Source: a virus. Taken from it: a stretch of DNA of 29,860 nt. Shown piece after piece: positions 7,825-15,970 of the stretch. How positions within the stretch are numbered: the stretch's first letter is position 1; each line of letters begins with the position of its first letter. The notes beneath the pieces were generated by a model. The model was not told the origin of the DNA, did no database searches, and saw only the letters and a program-made list of their open reading frames with translations. The stretch lies in IMG/VR virus record IMGVR_UViG_3300030294_000132, positions 1 to 29,860 of that record; one strand, 5' to 3'. Both the position numbers and the translations under genes were made by a program.

Positions 7825-8554
7825 TCGAACCACCGACTTTGATTGTATTATTTTTCGTTACTTTCAGAATGTCGCCAGCCGTAACCCCACCACGTTTAAC
7901 CAAAGCAGCATACAAACTTAAATAACTTTTTGTACCAGCGTTAACACTAATATTTTGCCCTAGTGTCCGGCTTGCTACATCCATTAATGAGTCGCCAGAA
8001 TATACCGTTATATTTTTAACGGTATCCAGTAAGCTTGAAGTATCGGTACGATCTTTTAAGCCCGTAACCGAATTCACCGTATTATCAAGTGCGCCGCCAA
8101 CAAATTTATATTCATGAAAATCCAGTGTAAAATAAACATCACCTGTACCGTCTTTTTCACTGAATTTAAAATTATCAATTGTGACTGCATAATTGATCGG
8201 GGTATCGCTTATGGTTATTCGTGATGGCTTGCCGTTGGTTCTCCAGCTATCAATTGTTTTGACATAATTATATGGACTGTCTGGTGTACATTGGCAAAAA
8301 CTATAGTCTTGATTCGGGAAAAATGAACTTAAAGACAAGGTGATTAAGCCTGTTTTTCCAATCATATTTAACTCGCCAAGGCTGTTTATATTTACGATTG
8401 TATTATTTTGTTTGATATTCACTTCAAACGAACTTGGTGGAATCGGAAATTGTATTTTGCTTCCTGCATTTTGTAAATATACTTTTGGCGCTTGATTTTG
8501 TGTACTGTTACTACTCGTAAGGCTTGAAACTAAACTATCTAAAAAACTACTCAC
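7811..8554 (-). CDS. xkdP: LysM-containing tail protein (XkdP-like)
   Basis: A 247-residue protein with an N-terminal and middle beta-rich structural domain (KIQFPIPPSSFEVNIKQ, then SWRTNGKPSRITISDTPINYAVTIDNFKF) and a C-terminal LysM-type module at about 180-235 (VYSGDSLMDVASRTLGQ ... GDILKV). In PBSX-type phages this protein joins the tail tube tip to the baseplate, with LysM possibly contacting peptidoglycan. It lies between tape measure and XkdQ, its constant place. A good RBS (AGGAG region) follows the 8580-8609 hairpin. Confidence 0.87.
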   Translation of the reverse strand: MSSFLDSLVSSLTSSNSTQNQAPKVYLQNAGSKIQFPIPPSSFEVNIKQNNTIVNINSLGELNMIGKTGLITLSLSSFFPNQDYSFCQCTPDSPYNYVKTIDSWRTNGKPSRITISDTPINYAVTIDNFKFSEKDGTGDVYFTLDFHEYKFVGGALDNTVNSVTGLKDRTDTSSLLDTVKNITVYSGDSLMDVASRTLGQNISVNAGTKSYLSLYAALVKRGGVTAGDILKVTKNNTIKVGGSNVHL

Positions 8555-8579
8555 TCCATCAACTCCTTTTGAAGAACAT

Positions 8580-8609
8580 AACGCTCATTCGCACGAGCGA
8601 ATGAGCGTT
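8580..8609 (-). other. intercistronic hairpin, 13-bp perfect stem
   Basis: Arms 8580-8592 and 8597-8609 pair perfectly around a 4-nt loop (ACGA on plus). It fills the gap between the tape-measure stop and the LysM gene and is followed on the transcribed strand by no U-run. Confidence 0.72.
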
Positions 8610-8623
8610 CTATAACTATGATG

Positions 8624-10906
8624 TTAAACTGCGCCCTCTGCCTGATTAATAGCATAACTTTTTAATTTAAAGGCTAACATTTCAACAATTTTATCAATGT
8701 CTGCGTCTTCTCTGACAATAATTGTATCGGCAAGTTTAGGAATATTAAGAACGAATCCATTGGATTTACTATCTGCTTTGCCTCTTTGGTATTCTTGATC
8801 CATTGATTTATCATGTGGGATTACTCTTGATCCTGTTGGTAAGTCGACAATCTCGGCACCGGCATCATGAATCATCGCAACGCCGCCACCCCAGTTATCC
8901 GTGCCTTTAGCAAGCATAGGGATAGCTGGTTGATAATGCTGACCGCCAACCATCGGAACCCAGTCCGGCACATCTACAGATATATTATTAATTCCACTGA
9001 TTACGTCATTGATAACTGCTTTGACTGTACCCAAAACATTATTGCAAATAGCCGCAATCGTACTGAATATACTGCTAAACACATCAACTATACCTTGCCA
9101 AGCCATACTCCAATCGCCTGTAAATGCACCAGCTAAAAAGGTTATGATTCCACTGAATACGCCTACAATGCCTGTAATAATAATAGAAATATTATTGAGC
9201 AGACCATTAAAAATATCTCCGGCAATATTGCACATTGTATCAAAGCCATTTGTAAAAAAATCAACAATCCAGTTTATGATAGATCCTAAAACATTGCCAC
9301 CAGTTGTTGCTATGGATAAAATACCAATCCATAAACCAACAAAAAATTCTTTTATAGAATGAATCGACGTATTAAAGGTATTTATGATGCCTGTCCAAAG
9401 AGTCACAAAGAATTCTTTGATCGGTGTCCAATACGTGTAAATCAGATAACACAAACCAATAATAACCATAATGGCGATGCCTATAGGATTCGCAAATAAA
9501 AATCTTGCGGTCATTCCTACGAGTTTAAATATTTTTGTCAGGTCTAGTAGGTTTTTACCAACGAACTTTGCAGCACCGGCAATTCCTTCAATGGCTGGCA
9601 CTATGCCGGAAACTAATCCAATCCATGTACCGATTAATGACATTGCCCCACCGACTGCGACTGTAAGCGCACCAAACACAATAACAAACTGAATTACGTT
9701 TGCAATCAGTTCTTTTTGTCCATCAGATAATTCATTATATGCAGCTAAAAGTGTCTTAATCATTGTTGCTGATTTAGTAAACACTGGCGCCAGCGCATCA
9801 CCGACTGTTACCCACGCATTCGCGAGGTCTGTCATTGCCTGTTGTGTTTTTTCACCAGGTGTTTGCATTTGACTCCACATTTTATCGAGCGTCGAAGCAC
9901 TGCCTTCGTTAATCTGCTTTAACATGCCCTGCCATTCGGAAACACCATCTTTACTCGCCATCATCATAGCCATTTTGTAACCATCAACATTTTTAAATAA
10001 TGCCTTAAATTTTGTATCGTCGCCCATCTTGGCGTAGACATCAGCAATAACTGGAGCTAAACCCTGCGCTTGAATCCGCGCGGCAGAAACGTCAATTCCT
10101 AATTTAGCTAGAGCAGGTTGTGCTTTTGCAATGGATGTAATCATACTGTCCATAATACCGCCTGATTGTGCTTCGTCATATCCACGATTGCGCATCATTG
10201 CCAGTGTTGTTGTTAATTGGGAAAGTGATATTCCAGCCTGTGCTGCTTTCGGGCTTAATGCCGCTACACTGGCCGTAATCTTATCAATGTCACCATTGCA
10301 AGCCTTGGCTGCTGTAGTTAACTGGTTATAAGCGGCTGCGGTGTCGGCAGTACTTAAGTTATAAGCTTTCGACATTTGCGCCCCGTATTTTGTAGTCTCA
10401 GCCAAATCCATTTTGGCAACACGGGCAAATTTAGCTGTATTCGACATCCATTCAAGAACTTCGCCCTCTTTGATGCCGCTTTTTACAGCCTGTTGCGTAG
10501 CCTCGACCACCTGATCATTTGCAATGGCATAGGTGGATGATATGGATAATATGCCAACTTTCATTTTTGCGGCAGTCTCGTCTGTTATGTCGCCCCATAT
10601 TTTCATCTGATTAACAGCACCATTAATTTTCTTCGATGCCTCATAACCTTTTTCAGCGGCTGCCGTAAGTGTAACCACGACTGCGGCATTTTGCATGCTT
10701 GCCATACTCTTACCGATTTTCTGGAAACTTTTAGCTGTACGGGCATTGACCTTGTTCATTTCCTCCAGCTTAGAACCAAGCTGCACCACTTGTGATTTTG
10801 CGCCACTCATTGCTGTTTTTGAGGTATCCAATGCTTTATTGACCAATCGTAATGTCGGACTAAATTTATCTTTTAAGGACATAACGGCATCTATAACTCT
10901 AGCCAT
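8624..10906 (-). CDS. tail tape measure protein
   Basis: A 760-residue tape measure protein that sets tail length and is ejected ahead of the DNA. The N-terminal 70 residues look coiled-coil. Residues about 75-300 match the PhageMin_Tail/TP901 domain (AAAEKGYEASKKINGAVNQMK, QVVEATQQAVKSGIKEGEV). Hydrophobic segments occur at about 400-490 and further into 510-600. Near the C-terminus is the frequent WGGGVAMIHDAGAEIVDLPTGSRVIPHDKS motif. Its length predicts a tail of roughly 110 nm if 0.15 nm per residue holds. The ATG directly follows the TAA of the frameshifted chaperone extension, with GGGGATGA as RBS. Confidence 0.93.
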   Translation of the reverse strand: MARVIDAVMSLKDKFSPTLRLVNKALDTSKTAMSGAKSQVVQLGSKLEEMNKVNARTAKSFQKIGKSMASMQNAAVVVTLTAAAEKGYEASKKINGAVNQMKIWGDITDETAAKMKVGILSISSTYAIANDQVVEATQQAVKSGIKEGEVLEWMSNTAKFARVAKMDLAETTKYGAQMSKAYNLSTADTAAAYNQLTTAAKACNGDIDKITASVAALSPKAAQAGISLSQLTTTLAMMRNRGYDEAQSGGIMDSMITSIAKAQPALAKLGIDVSAARIQAQGLAPVIADVYAKMGDDTKFKALFKNVDGYKMAMMMASKDGVSEWQGMLKQINEGSASTLDKMWSQMQTPGEKTQQAMTDLANAWVTVGDALAPVFTKSATMIKTLLAAYNELSDGQKELIANVIQFVIVFGALTVAVGGAMSLIGTWIGLVSGIVPAIEGIAGAAKFVGKNLLDLTKIFKLVGMTARFLFANPIGIAIMVIIGLCYLIYTYWTPIKEFFVTLWTGIINTFNTSIHSIKEFFVGLWIGILSIATTGGNVLGSIINWIVDFFTNGFDTMCNIAGDIFNGLLNNISIIITGIVGVFSGIITFLAGAFTGDWSMAWQGIVDVFSSIFSTIAAICNNVLGTVKAVINDVISGINNISVDVPDWVPMVGGQHYQPAIPMLAKGTDNWGGGVAMIHDAGAEIVDLPTGSRVIPHDKSMDQEYQRGKADSKSNGFVLNIPKLADTIIVREDADIDKIVEMLAFKLKSYAINQAEGAV

Positions 10907-11080
10907 TTATTCATCCCCTTCAGGGGTATTTTCTTTGTTTCTTTGTTCTAGCTCATAACGAATAAAGCTATATAAAATTTGTTTTTCACCGACTGGAAGC
11001 CAATATATATCAGACGGTTTCATATGATGAAAACGCCAAGCATAATATATTAGCTGTGCTTCCGGATCGGCTTCAATTAG
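10907..11080 (-). CDS. tail assembly chaperone, -1 frame extension (T part)
   Basis: This 57-codon segment has no good start of its own and is entered by -1 slippage at 11086-11080. It begins LIEADPEAQLIYYAWRFHHM and contains KPSDIYWLPVGEKQILYSF before ending EGDE at a TAA that touches the tape-measure ATG. The segment looks like the second part of frameshifted myophage tail chaperones of the GT type. In that family the G protein coats the tape measure and the T part recruits tube subunits. The frameshifted product would have 196 residues. It does not start with a credible initiation site, which supports the fusion model. Confidence 0.8.
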   Translation of the reverse strand, partial: LIEADPEAQLIYYAWRFHHMKPSDIYWLPVGEKQILYSFIRYELEQRNKENTPEGDE

Positions 11081-11496
11081 TTTTTTATTTCTTCATCCGC
11101 TTCGTCATCATCTTTTTCATAACCGGATAACTCATTGATTTCGTTATAAATATCTGCGATTTCTCCAGATAAAAATAATTTAGTGACCAATTCTTTTGGA
11201 GTGGTTACACTAAAATGTTCCAGTAGTTTTTTATCTTTTAACGAAGGTTCTTTTACTCCGTCCAAAATAGTTAAGACCTGCATATCAAAAATATCAAAAT
11301 CTTTTATGCCGCCTTTTTTGGATAGGTTAACCGATTGGCGCTGAATCTCTGCATAACGGACAGGGTTCAAAGCCTGTAACTCTAATATAAAATCAGTTTT
11401 GAGTGCCTTTGATAAACGTTTTACCTCGAAATTTTTATGAGGCTTTTCTGTTAGCTTTCCGGCATCAGCCTGTAGTAATTTATCTAATAATGACAT
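11077..11496 (-). CDS. xkdN: tail assembly chaperone (XkdN-like, G part)
   Basis: A 139-residue acidic, soluble protein located between tail tube and tape measure, where the tail assembly chaperone is found. It starts MSLLDKLLQADAGKLTEKPHKNFEVKRLSK and continues LQALNPVRYAEIQRQSVN, typical of the XkdN family. The 3' end reads ATA AAA AAC TAA, giving a perfect A AAA AAC slippery heptamer at the penultimate codons. Most ribosomes should stop here; a minority should slip into the -1 frame and add 57 residues. Chaperones of this class act during tail assembly and are absent from the virion. Confidence 0.88.
   Translation of the reverse strand: MSLLDKLLQADAGKLTEKPHKNFEVKRLSKALKTDFILELQALNPVRYAEIQRQSVNLSKKGGIKDFDIFDMQVLTILDGVKEPSLKDKKLLEHFSVTTPKELVTKLFLSGEIADIYNEINELSGYEKDDDEADEEIKN
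11080..11086 (-). promoter_or_regulatory. programmed -1 ribosomal frameshift site (A AAA AAC)
   Basis: Read on the minus strand, 11086-11080 is AAAAAAC in the X XXY YYZ register of the chaperone frame, one codon before the TAA (11079-11077). The -1 frame stays open to 10907. No strong downstream stem-loop is obvious; the adjacent stop codon may itself act as the stimulator. Confidence 0.85.
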
Positions 11497-11525
11497 TTTT
11501 AATCATTCCTTTTCTATATTAAATA

Positions 11526-11547
11526 TCCCCACGCGCGAGCGTGGGGA
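11526..11547 (-). other. intercistronic hairpin, 9-bp stem
   Basis: Arms 11526-11534 and 11539-11547 (TCCCCACGC / GCGTGGGGA) pair perfectly around GCGA. It lies between tail tube and chaperone. No U-run follows on the transcribed strand. Confidence 0.7.
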
Positions 11548-11556
11548 ATGTAAGAT

Positions 11557-11991
11557 TTACTCGTCAGCTGTGTCCAAAACATCCCAGTCACTGAATGTAA
11601 AGTTATAAGATTCTTCACCATTTTTCTTGGCTGCCCAATCAATTAAATTAAGTTCGTCAAAAACAGCATCTTTAATTACAACCCGTTCTGTGCCAATTGC
11701 ATCTGGATCATCTAGCTTACTAATAATGGTGCAAATGGTTTGCTTACCAGCTTTCATATTTGTGTTCATTTTGTTAATCATGTACGAACTGACTTTATTC
11801 ATTTTTAAAGAGCCCTTACATGTATAGCCAGTAACTTTGTACTGTTCGCTTAACGTTTTCACGATAGAAACGGCTGTTTTATTTAGCGTAACTTGTGCTT
11901 TCATTTCTACGATTTGCGCCATATAATCGCCATCAATCCAGACCTCGCCTTGTGTGCCATTCATGACTTGTTTTGCGGTCATTCCTTGCAT
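11557..11991 (-). CDS. xkdM: tail tube protein (XkdM-like)
   Basis: A 144-residue protein of the XkdM family, the inner tube of contractile tails. Typical family features are GTQGEVWIDGDYMAQIVEMKAQV near the start, KVTGYTCKGSLKMNKVSSYM in the middle, and a final SYNFTFSDWDVLD. It is a beta-rich ring protein that stacks as hexamers inside the sheath. It follows the sheath gene, as expected, with a small wobble-containing hairpin in the gap. GAAAGGGA lies upstream of the ATG. Confidence 0.9.
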   Translation of the reverse strand: MQGMTAKQVMNGTQGEVWIDGDYMAQIVEMKAQVTLNKTAVSIVKTLSEQYKVTGYTCKGSLKMNKVSSYMINKMNTNMKAGKQTICTIISKLDDPDAIGTERVVIKDAVFDELNLIDWAAKKNGEESYNFTFSDWDVLDTADE

Positions 11992-12024
11992 ATAATCAAT
12001 CCCTTTCGTTGTTCAAAAATAAAA

Positions 12025-12044
12025 AGACCGGAATGAACCGATCT
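12025..12044 (-). other. small intercistronic hairpin
   Basis: Arms AGACCGG (12025-12031) and CCGATCT (12038-12044) pair on the transcribed strand with one G-U wobble, between the sheath stop and the tube RBS. No U-run follows closely. Confidence 0.45.
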
Positions 12045-12049
12045 GTAAT

Positions 12050-13141
12050 TTAAATAGATATGCCCAATGTAATACTTTCGATTGCATCTAAAATCTTTAT
12101 AGCTGCTGCTAAAAATACTTGGTCTCTCGTATTGGCTGCATTCACATCTTGATCTTTCATTGTCGCAAGTTTTGCCTGTGTATAATCGCCATTGGAAAGC
12201 AAGTATACCCGTTGTTGTGCCGTATCAATGGCCACTGTATTTTTCTTTGGATCAAGAATTCCATCCAGTTCAAGCTGGTCAAAATAGCCTTGAATGGCTG
12301 AAAGCAACAAACACTTATGGTCGTAACTATTGGAATATTTGCCAATATACGAATCATTAGCCGTGGTTTTGATATCGTCGTGAATAAGATCCATAGCATC
12401 AATTAATTTTATTTTTTTGAAACTATCTGATTTATCCTGAGTCGTTGTTTGTAGTGAATTAACGCCACGGGCGATTTTAAATTTACTGCCATCAAACATA
12501 ACGAACAATTCACCGGCACCTATTTTTGTATCCATTTGTTCCTTTGTGTATAAATCGCAAGCAATTACTTCACTAAGTGGCGCGAATGTACAACTGATAG
12601 TCAAAGGCGTACCTGCAATCATTCCGGCAATTCTGCTGCAATACTGTGCAGTCGTATAGGTTTTTGCCGCTGTTGTGATGCTTGTATTTGTAAAATTGAT
12701 AATACCTTCACTATCTGCACTAGCATTTGGCAGAACGGCTTTGACCATTTTATCCTTTGTACTCCGCATGGTTTTAATCCATGTTTCAATGGTTATTACA
12801 TCCGCTGTCGCAATGTCTGGAATAACCAAGTAATCCCATCGTGCATTTTCCAACTGTAACAAAACATCATTGTAGGTCGTTGCGGCAGTTGCTTCAATAT
12901 AGACTAAAACTTTGCTTGGTGGTGTTTGATATCCCATTAAAGCCAAACCAATCTGTTCCTGATTCTCCGCTGATAAAGTGGTTGGAACATCTGTACTTGT
13001 GTAAATTGTGTACGGACTTTTAAACGTTGTCGGGTCGTCTTCACGTAGAATCATAGCTACAATTCCACGCTGAGACCGTTGAATGGCTGTAATTGCTGTA
13101 CTTTTAAACGCAATCGTAATTGACGGTAATCCTAATCCCAT
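12050..13141 (-). CDS. xkdK: contractile tail sheath protein (XkdK-like)
   Basis: A 363-residue sheath subunit. It starts MGLGLPSITIAFKSTAITAIQRSQRGIVAMILRED, characteristic of XkdK-type sheaths; the central domain holds ALMGYQTPPSKVLVYI and WDYLVIPDIATADVITIETWIKTMRS; the C-terminal half has YIGKYSNSYDHKCLLLSAIQGYFDQLELDGILDP, the conserved sheath core used for subunit interlocking. It is shorter than T4 gp18 and so lacks outer decoration domains, as in PBSX. Its presence assigns the phage to the contractile-tail group. The leader contains a 10-bp hairpin (13168-13193). Confidence 0.93.
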   Translation of the reverse strand: MGLGLPSITIAFKSTAITAIQRSQRGIVAMILREDDPTTFKSPYTIYTSTDVPTTLSAENQEQIGLALMGYQTPPSKVLVYIEATAATTYNDVLLQLENARWDYLVIPDIATADVITIETWIKTMRSTKDKMVKAVLPNASADSEGIINFTNTSITTAAKTYTTAQYCSRIAGMIAGTPLTISCTFAPLSEVIACDLYTKEQMDTKIGAGELFVMFDGSKFKIARGVNSLQTTTQDKSDSFKKIKLIDAMDLIHDDIKTTANDSYIGKYSNSYDHKCLLLSAIQGYFDQLELDGILDPKKNTVAIDTAQQRVYLLSNGDYTQAKLATMKDQDVNAANTRDQVFLAAAIKILDAIESITLGISI

Positions 13142-13167
13142 TTTTCATCATCCTTCTTATAACAAAA

Positions 13168-13193
13168 GAGCTAGTACAAAATCGTACTAGCTC
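13168..13193 (-). other. intercistronic hairpin before the sheath gene, weak terminator-like
   Basis: Arms 13168-13177 and 13184-13193 (GAGCTAGTAC / GTACTAGCTC) pair perfectly with a 6-nt loop. On the transcribed strand it is followed by TTTTGTTAT, a short U-tract, so it may attenuate transcription between head-tail joining genes and the sheath. Confidence 0.6.
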
Positions 13194-13630
13194 CTTATAT
13201 GTTCTGCTAAATTTAGTTTTTTCATTAAATCGTAAACTGGTTCTTTTCGATTCGTATTATCAAAATAATCAATTTGTATCGTGACTTGCAAGATATCCTG
13301 TTTCTCACCAATACGATCCGCTGTAAAGTTTTTTACGTGCAGGTATCGATCCAAAACTTGAAATCCGGTGTCGAAAACCAAATTCATATCATCGGTCATA
13401 TCCAAATAAGCTATTTCCGTATTTGTGTCGGGACTAGCAAAGTAGGTAATAATAATACTTAAGGCATTGCTGTTTGTATTCAATGATTCCGTGTCGGTGC
13501 GCTTTATTAATTTGATGAAGAAACACGGCTGCGAGAATCCCTCTACAATCTCATTTGTATATATTGGATACGCATACTCGGTTTCTATCAAGGCACTGAT
13601 TGCCGAAAGTATTGCTGTTTGTTTAAGCAT
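13187..13630 (-). CDS. tail terminator-like protein (DUF6838-type)
   Basis: A 147-residue protein immediately upstream of the sheath. It starts MLKQTAILSAISALIETEYAYPIYTNEIVEGFSQPCFFIKLIK and continues with alternating strands, a pattern I associate with the small tail-terminator/completion proteins of PBSX-like phages that cap the tail tube before it joins the head. The family assignment rests on position and general resemblance. The stop lies inside the following hairpin. Confidence 0.7.
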   Translation of the reverse strand: MLKQTAILSAISALIETEYAYPIYTNEIVEGFSQPCFFIKLIKRTDTESLNTNSNALSIIITYFASPDTNTEIAYLDMTDDMNLVFDTGFQVLDRYLHVKNFTADRIGEKQDILQVTIQIDYFDNTNRKEPVYDLMKKLNLAEHIRS

Positions 13631-13640
13631 TTTTCATCAC

Positions 13641-14069
13641 CTACCTGTCTAGCTTTTTTATAATTTCGTTTTGAAACTTCTCTAATTCTTTTGCTAAAAC
13701 ATCGGCTTCGACTTCCTGCGCCGTAGCTTCAAGAAAATGTTTTCCTTGTACAAATCCTTTAACATTGCCTTTTTTATCTTTCTGCACATGTCCACGATCA
13801 ACCAAATGGAAAACAGGCGAAGTGCTCCAGACATTCAGTGCTAAATCTTCACCCTTGTACCCTGTGACTTCTGATTTCCATGACTTGTTAAGTTTTTTCT
13901 TGGAATCATTACCACTATCAGGACTTTTCGCTTTGACAACTTTTTTAAACTTATTACCGATTTTCCGTAAATGCTTTTCAGCCGTTGCCGGATATTCATT
14001 TGCTACAGATTCAATATCTTTCCTAAAAGCATCAAGATTTTCAAACTCAAAGCCATTACCCGAACTCAT
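13641..14069 (-). CDS. HK97 gp10-like head-tail joining protein
   Basis: A 142-residue basic protein of the HK97 gp10 family. It starts FEFENLDAFRKDIESVANEYPATAEKHLRKIGNKFKKVVKAKSP, a typical helical N-terminus, followed by a compact strand region (SWKSEVTGYKGEDLALNVWSTSPVFHLVDRGH) with the conserved H-x-x-D/E-x-G-H type pattern. It completes the neck. Its ATG overlaps the TGA of the disrupted head-closure frame as ATGA, which shows where that gene originally ended. Confidence 0.85.
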   Translation of the reverse strand: MSSGNGFEFENLDAFRKDIESVANEYPATAEKHLRKIGNKFKKVVKAKSPDSGNDSKKKLNKSWKSEVTGYKGEDLALNVWSTSPVFHLVDRGHVQKDKKGNVKGFVQGKHFLEATAQEVEADVLAKELEKFQNEIIKKLDR

Positions 14070-14404
14070 GACATAACACCTGTTCCACGTGATTTTTCAT
14101 TGCAATAAATTTCCAAAGTGTCGTGTGCCATATATGGATCTACGATGTTTTGAATTTCAAATACATGGTCGTGATATTAAATAAGCATGGCCGCACTTAA
14201 ATTTTTACGGTATCGGATTATTATTTTATAGGCATTTTCAGTTCGATCTTTCTGACCTTCGTAATATTCTCGGCCACGCACTGGTTCAATCTGCGCCCAG
14301 CAGGTAAGTACTGTTATCGGAACCTGTTCCGTCAAGCCAAGTTTATTTTTTATATCTTTATATTGTAAAAACTGAACCCGTTTATCCATATTTCCTGTGT
14401 TCAT
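14066..14404 (-). pseudogene. head closure / head-tail adaptor protein, interrupted by an in-frame TAA
   Basis: The frame opens at ATG 14404 (overlapping the previous stop) with MNTGNMDKRVQFLQYKDIKN, then TCWAQIEPVRGREYYEGQ and IIIRYRKNLSAAMLI, which match the phage head-closure (gp16/HK97 adaptor) family. TAA at 14179-14177 stops it after 75 codons. The same frame continues as YHDHVFEIQNIVDPYMAHDT and LEIYCNEKSRG, exactly the kind of C-terminus the family has, and ends in TGA at 14066-14068, forming ATGA with the gp10 gene. Without the stop it would have 112 residues, normal for the family. Either it is a real nonsense mutation that should block head-tail joining, or the TAA is read through, or it is a sequencing error. 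Confidence 0.85.
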
Positions 14405-14709
14405 TCGGTCTCACCATCCAGATAAGGGTAAGCACTGCATAGGCCAATATGATGAATAAGTGCTGTTACACTATGAGGGTATTCGCTTAAAACTCCGGGC
14501 TTTGATGGATTGATTTGCCGGTTGTCGTACCAATGGCTGACTAATAATTTAATCACCAAATTCCAGACCTCATCATCTATAAGATATTGTTTACCTGTCT
14601 GATTGGTGATGTAATTTTGTGCCGCTGTCATTAAGGATTGAATCAAGGTATCATCTTCTGTTAAATCTGAATCCACACGAAGGTATAATTTTACGTCTTC
14701 TAAATTCAT
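14401..14709 (-). CDS. head-tail connector protein (gp6-like)
   Basis: A 102-residue all-helical protein of the HK97 gp6/YqbG family: it starts MNLEDVKLYLRVDSDLTEDDTLIQSLMTAAQNYI and continues WNLVIKLLVSHWYDNRQ, the classical connector pattern. It forms the ring below the portal. A strong RBS (AAGGGGGACA) precedes the ATG. It overlaps the head-closure ATG at its stop, so the connector genes are translationally coupled. Confidence 0.9.
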   Translation of the reverse strand: MNLEDVKLYLRVDSDLTEDDTLIQSLMTAAQNYITNQTGKQYLIDDEVWNLVIKLLVSHWYDNRQINPSKPGVLSEYPHSVTALIHHIGLCSAYPYLDGETE

Positions 14710-14722
14710 TTATTGTCCCCCT

Positions 14723-14756
14723 TAAAAAATATACTCATACCCGAAAAGGGTATGAG
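14723..14756 (-). terminator. hairpin plus U-tract after the capsid gene
   Basis: Arms 14734-14742 and 14748-14756 (CTCATACCC / GGGTATGAG) form a 9-bp stem with a 5-nt loop. On the transcribed strand TATATTTTTT follows. This is a rho-independent terminator or attenuator that would lower expression of connector genes relative to the capsid. Confidence 0.7.
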
Positions 14757-14772
14757 CACTTTAAGGTCTTAT

Positions 14773-15942
14773 TTATTTTGTTGCTGCTGCCGGAATATTT
14801 AAAGTTACAAGGCTGTTTTTATCAACGACTTTACCGTCGGCCAGCATGATTGCTTTCATAACCTGTTCGTCAGTTGTGTAATCTTCATAACGTCTCATGC
14901 CTATTTCGAAATTTGTATTCAAAACATAATCATCCATTTTAAAGATAAAGGCAAAAGTTTGACCAGCTGTTGCGGCTGCATAAGAAGGTAAATAGTTACA
15001 AAGAATTACTTTACGTCCTAAAAGGCTTCTATCCGCATCGCCATTGATACCATAATTCACACGGGCAATTGGCTGTTTGTTAGAATCTACCATGCTTAAG
15101 AATGCACCGAACGTTTGTTTAGTCATTACATAGACCGCGCCTGTTTCGTATTCAATAGGAATAGCTGCTTCTGCCGAAACCAAGGTCGGATAGTCAATTG
15201 CAGTTACGGATATTACCTGATTTGCATTAGGTGTTTCGGCTAAAATTCCTGTTGGCTGACCCTTTCCTGTACCACTGATTATGGATTGTTCCAAAGCAAT
15301 GACCATAGCTTCGGCGATATTATTAACAATGGCATTTTCAAAAGCAGAAAGAGCAATATTATCTAAAGTAAAACTTACGCCAACTGCGCAACGAAGTTTA
15401 AAATAGCCAAAAGTTAAAGTTCCCATCGCTTTATTTTGAACTGTAGATCCAGCACCATCCGCAACCCATGTCGCAACTGGCTTTACAGAACTGATTGGAA
15501 TACTAACGCCGCCTTTATAAGCTGTGCGCGTGATTAGTGGCAAGATCATGCCCGAAGCCGTAAGTTTATCGATGACACGATTTAATACTGTGGTCGGGAT
15601 AACTGCGCCAGCATCGGCTGTACTAGACGAACGATATTCTGCCGGTAAATCTGAGTTTTTAATAACAAAATCTTTAAATGCTTTTCTGTACTCGATACTT
15701 TCAAATTTATCTTCCATATTTTTTCTGACCTCTTTTTCTTCTGGCTTCTGTACCGCTGCGACTGGTACTTCGCCAATGTTAATTTTATTAGCAATTTCGC
15801 CTTTTCTGCGAAGTTCAACTTCTTCTGTTTCCAAAGCCGCGAGTTCTGTTTCGACTGCTGCCAGATCCATTTCAGAACCATCTTTCAATGCCTTGCGAAT
15901 CTCAATTTTACGATCCATAATTTCTTTTAATCTTTTATCCAT
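14773..15942 (-). CDS. major capsid protein, HK97 fold
   Basis: A 389-residue HK97-type capsid protein. The ATG at 15942 is preferred because TTGGAG lies eight nt upstream; the frame is open to 16005 but that part is AT-rich leader. Residues 1-about 85 are a charged coiled-coil delta/scaffold domain (LKEIMDRKIEIRKALKDG ... AALETEEVELRRKGE), likely removed by the protease. The mature part begins near the SSSTADAGAVIPTTVLNRVIDKL segment and has the family's VSIPISSVKPVATWVADGAG, GTGKGQPTGIL and FKMDDYVLNTNFEIGMRRYEDYTTDEQV features. It forms the icosahedral shell. Gene order portal-protease-capsid is canonical. Confidence 0.94.
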   Translation of the reverse strand: MDKRLKEIMDRKIEIRKALKDGSEMDLAAVETELAALETEEVELRRKGEIANKINIGEVPVAAVQKPEEKEVRKNMEDKFESIEYRKAFKDFVIKNSDLPAEYRSSSTADAGAVIPTTVLNRVIDKLTASGMILPLITRTAYKGGVSIPISSVKPVATWVADGAGSTVQNKAMGTLTFGYFKLRCAVGVSFTLDNIALSAFENAIVNNIAEAMVIALEQSIISGTGKGQPTGILAETPNANQVISVTAIDYPTLVSAEAAIPIEYETGAVYVMTKQTFGAFLSMVDSNKQPIARVNYGINGDADRSLLGRKVILCNYLPSYAAATAGQTFAFIFKMDDYVLNTNFEIGMRRYEDYTTDEQVMKAIMLADGKVVDKNSLVTLNIPAAATK

Positions 15943-15970
15943 GTTTTGAACACTCCAATTAATTTTTTTT

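Noticed and set aside
9009-9362. A 117-codon plus-strand ORF opposite the tape measure gene
   Set aside because: Antisense to a conserved coding region, no RBS, biased composition.
14066-14404. Genome-wide reassignment of TAA to a sense codon
   Set aside because: TAA ends many intact genes here at the expected family length (for example the chaperone at 11077 and its extension at 10907, and 112), so only a local event is credible.
15524-15949. A 141-codon plus-strand ORF opposite the capsid gene
   Set aside because: It is entirely antisense to the well-supported capsid gene, and has a Ser/Leu-rich composition typical for shadow frames.
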